A stretch of 8,443 bases of DNA from Clostridia bacterium (lineage in GTDB: Bacteria > Bacillota_A > Clostridia > Oscillospirales > CAG-272): NCBI GenBank assembly GCA_017631775.1, contig JAGBSQ010000099.1, forward strand, positions 1 through 8,443, written 5' to 3'. Below are positions 1 through 6,749 of the stretch, piece after piece. Made by a program: the position numbers and the translations under genes. Position 1 is the stretch's first letter, and every line of letters starts with the position of its first letter. A model generated the notes under the pieces. The model had not been told where the DNA came from. It did no database searches and worked only from the letters and a program-made list of their open reading frames with translations.

Positions 1-26
1 GGGGAACTTCTTTTAAGAAGTTCCCC
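1..26. repeat. Inverted repeat (hairpin) at the window edge
   Basis: GGGGAACTTC at 1-10 pairs perfectly with GAAGTTCCCC at 17-26. The arms could extend to 12 bp with a two-base loop. It is followed by extra C residues, not a T-run, on the plus strand. It is probably part of the repeat spanning 1-260. Confidence 0.7.
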
Positions 27-188
27 CCTGCATTCTCTTCAACAACTTTCTTAGCGCGCGGGGTCTTGGTGGTGCCCACGCGCTCGCGAGAGCAGGCGAG
101 TCGCTTTGCGATCGCCTCTACTGTCCATAGGTAAACTGCCGATTACAGTAAGTGTCTGAGGAACTGTAGGGAAACATTCCCCATTAGC

Positions 189-215
189 AAAAAAACTTCC
201 TTGTAGGAAGTTTTT
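189..215 (-). terminator. Intrinsic terminator for the cysteine-pair protein gene
   Basis: On the minus strand, AAAAACTTCCT, a three-base ACA loop and AGGAAGTTTTT form an 11-bp stem. It is followed without a break by further T residues (seven T in all, 195 down to 189). It lies about 57 bases past the stop codon at 272-274, after the larger hairpin at 224-260. The stem is A/T-rich at its base, so efficiency may be modest. Confidence 0.65.
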
Positions 216-223
216 GGAGAGGG

Positions 224-260
224 TGTGGGAGAAGCCTTTTTTCAAAAAGGTTCTCCCACA
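224..260. repeat. Long imperfect inverted repeat
   Basis: TGTGGGAGAA (224-233) pairs with TTCTCCCACA (251-260). After a single bulged G at 234, CCTTTTT (235-241) pairs with AAAAAGG (244-250), leaving a two-base loop. That gives 17 base pairs. It starts 12 bases past the stop of the minus-strand gene at 272-922 and could protect or terminate its transcript. It also looks like the right end of the 1-260 repeat. Confidence 0.7.
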
Positions 261-271
261 TCTCGTTCCTC

Positions 272-922
272 TTATTCTAAATACAGAGCATCCGCGTTGA
301 GGAACGCGTGAGCGCTCAAGCGAGAGTCAGTGGGGATGGTGCGAGAGGCACCGCATTTTTTGCAGGTGACGCGCACGCCATCGGAGGTGATATCGACCTC
401 ATAATCGCGACCGTTGTCGTCGGTGGGGCACTTGCAATAAATCTTGCCCTCGGCATCCATATCGTGAATAACGAACATCACAATATCCAAAATTTGCGGG
501 TCGGGGAGCATATCCTCATCGTCGAGAATTTCCTCGGGAGGCGTCAAGCCGTTCTTTTCCATCATATCAAGGAGTGCAAGCTCGGAGCGCGCGATCTCGC
601 CCTTGACCAGATTCATTTCGCCAAAGAAAGCGAGGGGAAAATCCGATGCGTAAGGGCAGGAAAGAGAGAAGATATCCTTGCCGTAAAAGAGAGAGGCGTT
701 CACGGTAAAGATGTGAGGCGTTGCACAAAGCATGCAGGGAACAGTCAGGCGAATTTTTTCATCCTGCGAAGAAACAATGGTCATTTCGCTTTTGCCGCAG
801 GTGCATTTGAGTTTGACCATATCGGCAGAAAGAGAAAAAACGTTTACTGCGCTAATAACACCGGCACCGCAGTGCGGACAACGGTAGGCAACCGTTGTGT
901 GTTTAGAATCAAGAATCATCAC
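272..922 (-). CDS. Hypothetical protein with paired-cysteine zinc-ribbon motifs
   Basis: Function unknown. The 216-aa product has five close cysteine pairs plus one lone cysteine: CPHC at 15-18, CTC at 40-42, CMLC at 63-66, C89, CKC at 163-165 and CKKC at 187-190. The first and last sets each look like a four-cysteine zinc ribbon, in mirrored order (CxxC then CxC; CxC then CxxC). The middle pair has no clear partner beyond C89 or H70. An acidic helical stretch (about 125-155) links the halves. There is no signal peptide or membrane segment, so it is probably cytoplasmic. The GTG start at 922 sits 7 bases from AAAGGA (930-935); ATG at 919 is the alternative (10 bases). A CpXC-like zinc protein is a loose comparison only. 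It appears to be a single-gene unit, with its own candidate promoter and terminator. Confidence 0.85.
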   Translation of the reverse strand: MMILDSKHTTVAYRCPHCGAGVISAVNVFSLSADMVKLKCTCGKSEMTIVSSQDEKIRLTVPCMLCATPHIFTVNASLFYGKDIFSLSCPYASDFPLAFFGEMNLVKGEIARSELALLDMMEKNGLTPPEEILDDEDMLPDPQILDIVMFVIHDMDAEGKIYCKCPTDDNGRDYEVDITSDGVRVTCKKCGASRTIPTDSRLSAHAFLNADALYLE

Positions 923-946
923 ACAAAATTCCTTTTTTAAAAGTTT

Positions 947-974
947 TTAATAGTCAATACAGTATATGTATCAA
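947..974 (-). promoter_or_regulatory. Candidate sigma-A promoter for the cysteine-pair protein gene
   Basis: On the minus strand TTGATA (974-969) is followed by a 16-base spacer and TATTAA (952-947). Transcription would start near 940, leaving a leader of under 20 nt that still includes the AAAGGA site. The -10 matches the consensus only moderately. Confidence 0.4.
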
Positions 975-977
975 GTT

Positions 978-1011
978 GCAAAATGGCACGGAGAGTTCCG
1001 TGCCATTTTGC
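978..1011 (-). terminator. Hairpin terminator of the SurA-like gene
   Basis: A perfect 15-bp stem (978-992 with 997-1011, loop 993-996) starts 12 bases past the stop codon at 1024-1026. On the minus strand the distal arm ends CCATTTTGC and continues AACTT, so the U-tract is embedded in the stem foot rather than following it. Its position just after the stop and its perfect pairing favour a terminator. Confidence 0.7.
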
Positions 1012-1023
1012 GGATAAAATGTT

Positions 1024-4000
1024 TTATTTTGCATCAGCGGTTGTGGTGGTGATAACACCTTCAACCTTTGCCATAGCCTCGTCGTTGATCTTGTAATCGC
1101 CAACAAGAGTTTTGATGTGTTCTTCAAACGCTTTGTTTACCCAACCGGATCTTGCGTTGCGAGTCCAAGCTTGTTCGCTGGAGGAGAATACTGCAAGGTA
1201 GTAACCCTTACCGTCGGCGGTCTTAATGATTTCTACGTCATCAGTTTTGCGGTTAGCATCAAACAGCCAGTTCTTGAGGTTTTCGTCGGTGATGTCGGAC
1301 TTAACCATATCAACGCTGATTGTGGGGGAGGTGGTAACAACGTAACCGGGAGCGTAGCCTTCTTCATTATTGTCGCCCATTTCTTCTCTGTGCTTGAAGG
1401 AAGTGAACATATCGAGCAGATCGTAGCCGGTCAAACCGTTGAGCTTCTTGAGAGCCTTAACAGCATCCTTTTCGGTCTCATAGAGTTGGTATGCAGCGTA
1501 AACGGTGAGTTCTTCATCGTTCTTTTGTGCTGCAGGCTCGTCTACGAGGTAGAAGGTAAGGCTGGTAACCTTGTTGTTGCTGTCAACGTTTGCAATAAAG
1601 GTTAAATCGTCCTTAACGCGCTCAAAGGTGCGGGTTGCGGCGTTGTCGCCTTCAGCTGCCTTAAACTCGCCCTTAAAGAGCCAATCTTGGTAAGAACCCT
1701 CGGTGATGGAATCGGGGTACTTGATTTCGGTGGAAGTTTCCTTAAAGGAAGAATCCAACTTGGATTTGATAGAACGGAAATAGCTGTAGTATTCGCTGTC
1801 CTCAAAGAGGTTGTATTCAACCTTGCAGGAGAGAGCAGTGGTGTCGATCTCGGTGATCTTGAATACGAAGGAAGTGCCGTTGTCATCTACTTGATAGTAG
1901 GTGTTAGCGGTAAGAGTGATAGAAGTGGTGGAGCTACCGTTGGGGTAGATCTTATCGATGATTGCTTGAGGAGCAGTGTTGGTTTCGTCTGCAGCCTTTG
2001 CAGCGGGCTTGGTGATGGTTACGGGAGTGCCGCTCCAAGTTTCGGTAGAGTTAGCAGCCTTGAGGGCGTCGAGCTTTGCCTTAGCGAGGTCATCAGCAGA
2101 CTTGTAGGTGGTGGTGTTCTTTCTGCCTTCTGCAAGCAAATCAGCAATGATTTGTTCTGCAAAAGTCTTGGTTTCTTCTTGCTCGTCCTTGGTGTAGGTG
2201 TACTTGAGTTGTTCTTCGTAATCTGCAAATACGTATTCCTTAATTGCAGCGTGAACGGTGTTGGTGTGATCGTGACCCTCGTGGCCCTCTGCATCCTTTG
2301 CAGGAACGGGAGCAACGTAAACGAGGAATACGCGGTCGTTCTTACCGGTAATTACGGTAACGGTATCAGCGTTCTTGGAGCTGAAGATATATTCGTAAAC
2401 CTTGCTGTCGCAAGAGGTCTTGAATTCCTTTTCGAGGGCAGCGGACTTGGTGTAGGTCTTAACGCCTTCAAAGCCGAAGAGCTCTTCGAGCTTGTTTTCA
2501 AGAACTTCGGGGTTGCTGTCAGCCTTAGCGGTCAGGAGAGCGCCCTTATCTTGGTTTGCATATCTGTTGAGAACGAGCTCCTTGAAGTTTTCATCCATCA
2601 ACCAGTTAACAACCTTTTCTTTAAAGGCATCAACGGTCATGGAGTAGAGAGGAGCTTCTACTTTGCTTTCGAGCAGGTAGAGGTTGAATTCAGCCTCAAA
2701 GCTTGCAAGCAGGGAAGCGAAGAAATCGTCGGTGAAGCTTACGTATTGAATGGTGATGCCGGTTTGTGCGCCGCTTTCGTCCTTGGTGATATCAACAACC
2801 TTAACAACGTAGGAGAGAGTGGTGTCGTTTACGGTAAAGTTCCAACCAACAACAGGGTTTACGTCTTTAGCGTAAAGGGTATCGAGAATGGACTTGGGAG
2901 CAGTGTTGGTATCGTTTTGTGCAACGGGCTTGGTGGTAACAACTTCAACAACGCTACCGGGCATGAGCATGGTGTTGTCTGCATTGAGTTGAGCAAGCAG
3001 GTCAGCAGCCTTTTCGTTATTGGTCTTGTAGTCAAGGGTGCTTTCAGCAGCAACGATAGATGCGTTCAGAGCGGCGTTGATGAGAGCGATAGTAGAAACC
3101 TCTGCATCGTTTACGTCGTCGATGAGTTGTTGCTCGTAGTCAGCGTAGTTGTATTGCTTAACTGCAATGGTAGCTTCGGTTGCGGTGGAGCTTTCCTTGT
3201 AGTAAACCAGGTAAGCGCACTTTTCGCCGGAGATTGCAGCAAAGGTGCCTGCCTTGTTAGCGGTGCCGAAAATGTAATCAGCAAGAGCATCGATCAGCTC
3301 GGGGGAGTAGGTGTACTCACCGTCCTCGCCGGTGGTTCTTGTGTACTTAACAGTCTCGGTAAGGCCAAGCTCTTGGAGCTTTGCGGTCAGAGCTTCGTCC
3401 TTAAGATCCATAACTGCAAGACGGTCAACGTTAGCATAGTGCTTAGCAACGGTGCTTTCAAAACGTTCAGCCATGAATTCATCGGTGAAGAAGTCACGCA
3501 TCATTTGAACGGTTGCACCGGTGTAGGAGTAGTACTTGGATTGGAAGAAGCCCGCGGGGTTCTTCAAAATGTAGTCTTGGAGAGTGTTTTGGTCGGGATC
3601 ATCTTGAAGATTGAAGGACATATAATCGCTGTACTTGGAGTACATGATCATAACCTTTGCAGCAGCTTCGATGTCAGAGGTCTTAAATCCTTCGCCAACA
3701 TACTCGGTGAGGAAGTTCTTGAAGGGGATACCGCTCATAGCAAAGCCGAGGTTTGCATAAATGTTTTGTACCCAAGAAACAACGTCATCAACGTCCTTCT
3801 TGTCATTTGCATCAAACTTCAAGCCTGCCTTTTCAGCAGCGTCTGCACCTGCAACGATCTCAATGAGGTAGTCCTCGATGGAGTAGAGACCGGAGTTGAG
3901 AACTTCTTTGGTGTAGTAAGCTGCCATGGTAATACCGTACAGGTCGGGGGATTGGTATTGAGTGATGATCTCGCTCTTGCTACCGCCAAAGTATTGTTGG

Positions 4001-4311
4001 TAGTAAGCGTTTTGCCACTCATAGCTTGCCTGTTGGTACATGGTTTGCCAAAGAATGAAGGTTGCCATTTGTTGGTTCATATCATACTTGCCGGTCTTAC
4101 TCTCAACAATAATACGACCGCGCAAAATAGCACCGCCGCTGATAACGGCAGAAACGATAATGCCGGCGAGAACTGCTACGAGCAGAGCGATGCAAAGCGC
4201 ACGTTTAGCCCAAACAGGCATTACAAATTGCTTTTTAGCTTTGTTTTGTTTTTTGGGGGCTCCAACGTTGTTTTCAACATGGAGTGTTCTGTTTCTTTTT
4301 CCTTTTCCCAT
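1024..4311 (-). CDS. Large membrane-anchored SurA/PrsA-like extracytoplasmic protein
   Basis: The product is 1095 aa. The ATG at 4311 is chosen because AAAGGA (4321-4326) lies 9 bases upstream; an in-frame start 16 codons earlier has no such site. The first 35 residues are Lys/Arg-rich, then one hydrophobic segment (about 36-59) acts as a signal anchor or uncleaved signal; C40 is not in a lipobox, so it is not a lipoprotein. Residues about 76-260 are helical and resemble the SurA/PrsA N-terminal chaperone region. The middle is duplicated: about 344-480 and 639-789 share YIF, AxISG/VITG, FLVYV, ADYE(Q/E)QL and NTAP blocks. The C-terminal half carries DWLF (876) and NWLF (1014), the latter followed by GYYLAVF, as in parvulin-like repeats of Clostridia. 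No intact catalytic parvulin motif is visible. The likely role is folding or quality control of exported proteins; this is inference. Confidence 0.8.
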   Translation of the reverse strand: MGKGKRNRTLHVENNVGAPKKQNKAKKQFVMPVWAKRALCIALLVAVLAGIIVSAVISGGAILRGRIIVESKTGKYDMNQQMATFILWQTMYQQASYEWQNAYYQQYFGGSKSEIITQYQSPDLYGITMAAYYTKEVLNSGLYSIEDYLIEIVAGADAAEKAGLKFDANDKKDVDDVVSWVQNIYANLGFAMSGIPFKNFLTEYVGEGFKTSDIEAAAKVMIMYSKYSDYMSFNLQDDPDQNTLQDYILKNPAGFFQSKYYSYTGATVQMMRDFFTDEFMAERFESTVAKHYANVDRLAVMDLKDEALTAKLQELGLTETVKYTRTTGEDGEYTYSPELIDALADYIFGTANKAGTFAAISGEKCAYLVYYKESSTATEATIAVKQYNYADYEQQLIDDVNDAEVSTIALINAALNASIVAAESTLDYKTNNEKAADLLAQLNADNTMLMPGSVVEVVTTKPVAQNDTNTAPKSILDTLYAKDVNPVVGWNFTVNDTTLSYVVKVVDITKDESGAQTGITIQYVSFTDDFFASLLASFEAEFNLYLLESKVEAPLYSMTVDAFKEKVVNWLMDENFKELVLNRYANQDKGALLTAKADSNPEVLENKLEELFGFEGVKTYTKSAALEKEFKTSCDSKVYEYIFSSKNADTVTVITGKNDRVFLVYVAPVPAKDAEGHEGHDHTNTVHAAIKEYVFADYEEQLKYTYTKDEQEETKTFAEQIIADLLAEGRKNTTTYKSADDLAKAKLDALKAANSTETWSGTPVTITKPAAKAADETNTAPQAIIDKIYPNGSSTTSITLTANTYYQVDDNGTSFVFKITEIDTTALSCKVEYNLFEDSEYYSYFRSIKSKLDSSFKETSTEIKYPDSITEGSYQDWLFKGEFKAAEGDNAATRTFERVKDDLTFIANVDSNNKVTSLTFYLVDEPAAQKNDEELTVYAAYQLYETEKDAVKALKKLNGLTGYDLLDMFTSFKHREEMGDNNEEGYAPGYVVTTSPTISVDMVKSDITDENLKNWLFDANRKTDDVEIIKTADGKGYYLAVFSSSEQAWTRNARSGWVNKAFEEHIKTLVGDYKINDEAMAKVEGVITTTTADAK

Positions 4312-4367
4312 GGTTGATGTTCCTTTCTTTTTTACGGTATGAACAGAGTCATAGCGCACATAAAGAT

Positions 4368-4396
4368 ATTATAACTTTTTAGTGTGAAAAACTTGT
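4368..4396 (-). promoter_or_regulatory. Candidate promoter of the SurA-like gene
   Basis: A perfect TATAAT lies at 4373-4368 on the minus strand, 57 bases upstream of the start codon. The hexamer 17 bases upstream (ACAAGT, 4396-4391) is a weak -35. Transcription would begin near 4361. The 4312-4467 intergenic stretch is very AT-rich and shows no strong terminator for rnj, so read-through from rnj is possible. Confidence 0.45.
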
Positions 4397-4467
4397 GTCG
4401 TGATTATGAACAAAAGTGAAACTTTATTTATAAAAATGATATTTTTTTGAATATTTAATCACTTTTA

Positions 4468-6159
4468 TTAGACATTCATAATAATCGGCAAAATCATAGG
4501 TTTGCGGCGTGTTCTGCTGTAAAGAAATTTGGTAAGATCGTCATTGACACGGCGCTTGAGCTTTGTGCGGTCAACACGCTCGCGACGCTCCAAAATACTC
4601 ATGATCGAGTCGAAAGCAACAGCGCGGACCTCGTCCATAAATTCCTCCGCTTCGCGAACGTAAATAAAGCCGCGGGAGATGATTTCGGGGCCGGAGAGCA
4701 GTAGGCGTTCCTCGGTATCAACGGTGGCAACCACAACGATCAAACCGTCCTGCGAGAGGTGTCTGCGGTCGCGCAAAACGATGTTTCCAACGTCGCCAAC
4801 GCCATATCCGTCTACCAAAATTTTGCCTGCGGGTACGTCACCCACAAAGCGGGCGTTTTTCTCGTCAATTTCAAGCACGCGACCGATCTCGGAGATGAAG
4901 ATGTCCTTTTCCTTCATGCCCATGTAGCGGGCAAGGTCGCGGTTTGCCGCGAGATGACGGGACTCACCGTGAATGGGCATATAATATTGCGGTTTTGTGA
5001 GAGCCAGCATCAGCTTGATCTCTTCTTGGCAAGCATGTCCGGAGACGTGGAGCTCGGCACCGGCTTCGTGCAAAACTTCAACGTTGTTTTTGGAAAGCTC
5101 GTTGATAATGCGACCTACCAGCTTTTCGTTTCCGGGAATTGCCGAGGCAGAAAGCACGACGACGTCGTTTGAGTCGAGGGATACCTGCGCGTGATCCGAA
5201 AAAGCCATGCGATAAAGTGCCGACATCGGTTCTCCTTGGCTACCCGTTGTCACAATGGTCACCTCGCCCGGTTTAAAGCGTTTGATATCATTGATATCAA
5301 CAAGAACGCCCGAGGGGATCTTCATATACCCAAGCTCGGTTGCCGCGCTTACAATGTTGAGCATGCTGCGACCGGTAATGGCAACCTTGCGGCCGTGCTT
5401 TGCGCTCGCATCGATGATTTGCTGAACACGGTGCACGTTTGAGGAGAAGGTTGCAATGATGACGCGTTTTTTGGGGTGTGTTGCAAAAACGCTTGCAAGG
5501 GAGGTGCCAACCGTTTTTTCGGAGGGCGTGTGGCCGGGGCGTTCTGCGTTGGTCGATTCGCACATCAGCATTAAAACGCCGCGACGTCCAAGCTCACCAA
5601 GACGAACGATATCCATCATTTCGCCGTCGATGGGGGTGGTGTCAAGCTTAAAGTCACCCATGTGCAAAACGGTGCCCAAAGGGGTGTGCAAAGCGATTGC
5701 GCAAGCATCGGCAATAGAGTGGTTGACGTGAATAAATTCGGCAGTAATGCTGCCGAGCTTAACCGTATCTCCGGCATTTACCACGCGCAAAATCGGTTTT
5801 GCGGGCAGGGGATGCTCCTCAAGCTTGTAGCGAATGATCCCAAGCGTGAGAGGTGTGCCGTAAATGGGAACGTTGATGCTTCTCAAAAAATAGGGGATTG
5901 CACCAATGTGATCCTCATGTCCATGCGTCAAAAGAATGCCGCGAATGCGGTCCTTGTTCGCTTCCAAGTAGGAGATGTCTTGAATAACGAGATCAATACC
6001 CGGCATATCGCCTTCGGGAAAGCCGAGACCGCAATCAATCACAACAAGGTCATCGTTGTATTCAACAACCGTCATGTTTTTGCCTATTTCGCCAATTCCG
6101 CCCAGGGGGATTATGCGAATTTTGCCTGCCACAGTTCCTTTTTTCTGTTTTCTTGGCAT
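4468..6159 (-). CDS. rnj: Ribonuclease J
   Basis: A metallo-beta-lactamase/beta-CASP ribonuclease with 5'-to-3' exonuclease and endonuclease activity, central to mRNA decay and rRNA maturation in Firmicutes. At 563 aa it matches Bacillus RNase J1/J2 in length. Visible residues: HGHEDH at 79-84 (metal site), H147 in VNHSIAD, D169 in MGDFKLD, the ESTNAERPG beta-CASP motif at 201-209, HVSGH at 371-375 and HGESRH at 397-402. The C-terminal region (about 435-563) has the usual RNase J extension. I choose ATG at 6159; a TTG at 6171 is in frame, four codons upstream, but only 3 bases from AAAGGA (6175-6180). The ATG is 15 bases from that site, so neither spacing is ideal. Only one copy is seen here, so J1 versus J2 cannot be assigned. 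Confidence 0.97.
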   Translation of the reverse strand: MPRKQKKGTVAGKIRIIPLGGIGEIGKNMTVVEYNDDLVVIDCGLGFPEGDMPGIDLVIQDISYLEANKDRIRGILLTHGHEDHIGAIPYFLRSINVPIYGTPLTLGIIRYKLEEHPLPAKPILRVVNAGDTVKLGSITAEFIHVNHSIADACAIALHTPLGTVLHMGDFKLDTTPIDGEMMDIVRLGELGRRGVLMLMCESTNAERPGHTPSEKTVGTSLASVFATHPKKRVIIATFSSNVHRVQQIIDASAKHGRKVAITGRSMLNIVSAATELGYMKIPSGVLVDINDIKRFKPGEVTIVTTGSQGEPMSALYRMAFSDHAQVSLDSNDVVVLSASAIPGNEKLVGRIINELSKNNVEVLHEAGAELHVSGHACQEEIKLMLALTKPQYYMPIHGESRHLAANRDLARYMGMKEKDIFISEIGRVLEIDEKNARFVGDVPAGKILVDGYGVGDVGNIVLRDRRHLSQDGLIVVVATVDTEERLLLSGPEIISRGFIYVREAEEFMDEVRAVAFDSIMSILERRERVDRTKLKRRVNDDLTKFLYSRTRRKPMILPIIMNV

Positions 6160-6400
6160 AGTAGGTTTCAAATTTCCTTTCTATTAGAATATGCTCCAAG
6201 GGGAGCGTTTTTTTAAAAATGAATTGTCAAAAAAGGCCGTTTTTACGCTACTGTATGCAAAAAAGCGCAACAAAACGAGGCCTTGCACCCGACGCGGAAC
6301 ACGCACATCCACGCCGATCAAGGCATTTTTTAAATTTGATAAAACGATCTGCCGCACGCAAAAGCCGTCGGGCAGATATCCAAAACGGTCACAAATTGAC
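6160..6400 (-). promoter_or_regulatory. Long structured 5' leader of rnj
   Basis: If transcription begins near 6400, about 240 nt of untranslated leader precede rnj. It is GC-richer than the other intergenic stretches here and can pair with itself: 6347-6353 with 6371-6377 (7 bp), 6280-6285 with 6319-6324 (GCCTTG/CAAGGC, 6 bp, 33-base interior), and 6193-6197 with 6202-6206 (5 bp, next to the ribosome binding site). An open minus-strand frame covers it, but its ATG (6408) lies inside the -10 hexamer and lacks a ribosome binding site, so I do not call a gene. I recognise no known riboswitch class. Regulatory function is inferred. Confidence 0.45.
6175..6180 (-). promoter_or_regulatory. Ambiguously spaced ribosome binding site of rnj
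   Basis: AAAGGA on the minus strand lies 3 bases before the TTG at 6171 and 15 bases before the ATG at 6159. Both spacings are outside the usual 5-10 base range, so the start is uncertain by four residues. A small hairpin (6193-6197 with 6202-6206) lies 12 bases upstream of this site. Confidence 0.5.
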
Positions 6401-6406
6401 GTAGCC

Positions 6407-6435
6407 ATTATATCATATAAATGATATAAAGTCAA
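6407..6435 (-). promoter_or_regulatory. Sigma-A promoter of rnj
   Basis: TTGACT (6435-6430), a 17-base spacer and a perfect TATAAT (6412-6407) on the minus strand form a near-consensus promoter. The predicted transcription start is near 6400. It sits 28 bases past the stop codon of the upstream 88-aa gene, so rnj can be transcribed independently of spmA-spmB. Confidence 0.8.
6408..6429. promoter_or_regulatory. Palindromic operator candidate over the rnj promoter
   Basis: TTATATCAT (6408-6416) and ATGATATAA (6421-6429) are a perfect 9-bp inverted repeat with a 4-base centre. It covers the spacer and most of the -10 hexamer. A dimeric repressor bound here would block RNA polymerase. The sequence is pure AT-rich promoter DNA, so chance contributes, and no regulator is identified. 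Confidence 0.45.
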
Positions 6436-6462
6436 TAGAAAAAGCACAAAAATCTTTCGACC

Positions 6463-6729
6463 TCAAAAAAGCAATACCGCCATAAGAATGCTCAAAACGA
6501 CCCCGCAAATACTGCCTGCGGCAAAAAAGAGCCATCGGTTGCCCTTTGGCTTTTGTGCGACAGAAAAATTGGGAGCCGTTTCGGCAAGTATGCGATTGGC
6601 TTCCTTCAAAATATCCTGACTTTTTTGCTCGTTTTGCGCATTTTTGCGAAGCACAAAATAAGCTTCGTCAAAATAGCGACTGTCGCACGTGCGAACAACG
6701 ATCATTTGCTTTCGTGCACCCTTTATCAT
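6463..6729 (-). CDS. Small protein with a C-terminal membrane segment
   Basis: This is an 88-aa hypothetical protein. The N-terminal part (about 9-28, MIVVRTCDSRYFDEAYFVLR) looks like a small folded beta/alpha unit. A charged helix with KEANRILAE follows (about 36-52), then a linker and one hydrophobic segment at 66-88 that runs to the last residue, so it is probably tail-anchored with the N-terminus in the cytoplasm. The start is supported by AAGGAG (6736-6741) 7 bases upstream. It lies 47 bases after spmB on the same strand and is likely co-transcribed with spmA-spmB, suggesting a sporulation or envelope role, but I do not recognise the family. Confidence 0.8.
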   Translation of the reverse strand: MIKGARKQMIVVRTCDSRYFDEAYFVLRKNAQNEQKSQDILKEANRILAETAPNFSVAQKPKGNRWLFFAAGSICGVVLSILMAVLLF

Positions 6730-6749
6730 CTAAATTCTCCTTTTTGTGT

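Larger units (their letters stand above)
1..260. repeat. Probable dispersed intergenic repeat with hairpin-forming ends
   Basis: This stretch has no convincing gene. It holds an inverted repeat at 1-26 (10-12 bp arms), one at 191-215 (11-bp arms, TGT loop), and one at 224-260 (17 paired bases, one bulged G at 234, two-base loop). Between them lies a GC-richer core (about 50-175) with two overlapping minus-strand open frames. One, at 51-245, would encode 64 residues including SLPMDSRGDRKATRLL; the other is open to the window edge and includes EAIAKRLACSRERVGTTK. The outer hairpins resemble each other, with GGGGAAC and GGGAGAAC-type starts. Similar short hypothetical proteins are, to my recollection, scattered in Clostridia assemblies, which would suggest a repeat rather than a gene; I could not check this. 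The left boundary may lie outside the window. Confidence 0.5.

Noticed and set aside
51..245. Minus-strand 64-codon open frame
   Set aside because: It has no convincing ribosome binding site, includes two of the hairpins or parts of them, and an overlapping frame looks equally plausible. It is better read as part of a repeat.
308..940. Plus-strand open frame of 210 codons
   Set aside because: It is antisense and in register with the cysteine-pair gene, which has the motif pattern, ribosome binding site and terminator expected of the real gene.
1687..4317. Long plus-strand open frame (876 codons) with Val/Gly/Leu/Cys-rich translation
   Set aside because: It is in exact codon register opposite the SurA-like gene. 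Its openness is explained by that gene not using TTA, CTA or TCA, and its translation shows no domain.
4400..4467. Terminator for rnj
   Set aside because: Only a 5-bp stem with a 3-base loop could be found in AT-rich sequence; not enough to call.
6193..6214. Plus-strand terminator (short stem followed by seven T)
   Set aside because: The stem is only 5 bp and no plus-strand gene precedes it; I treat it as part of the rnj leader.
6184..6447. Minus-strand 87-codon frame over the rnj leader
   Set aside because: Its internal ATG at 6408 is within the -10 hexamer, so the mapped promoter could not produce it, and no ribosome binding site precedes it.
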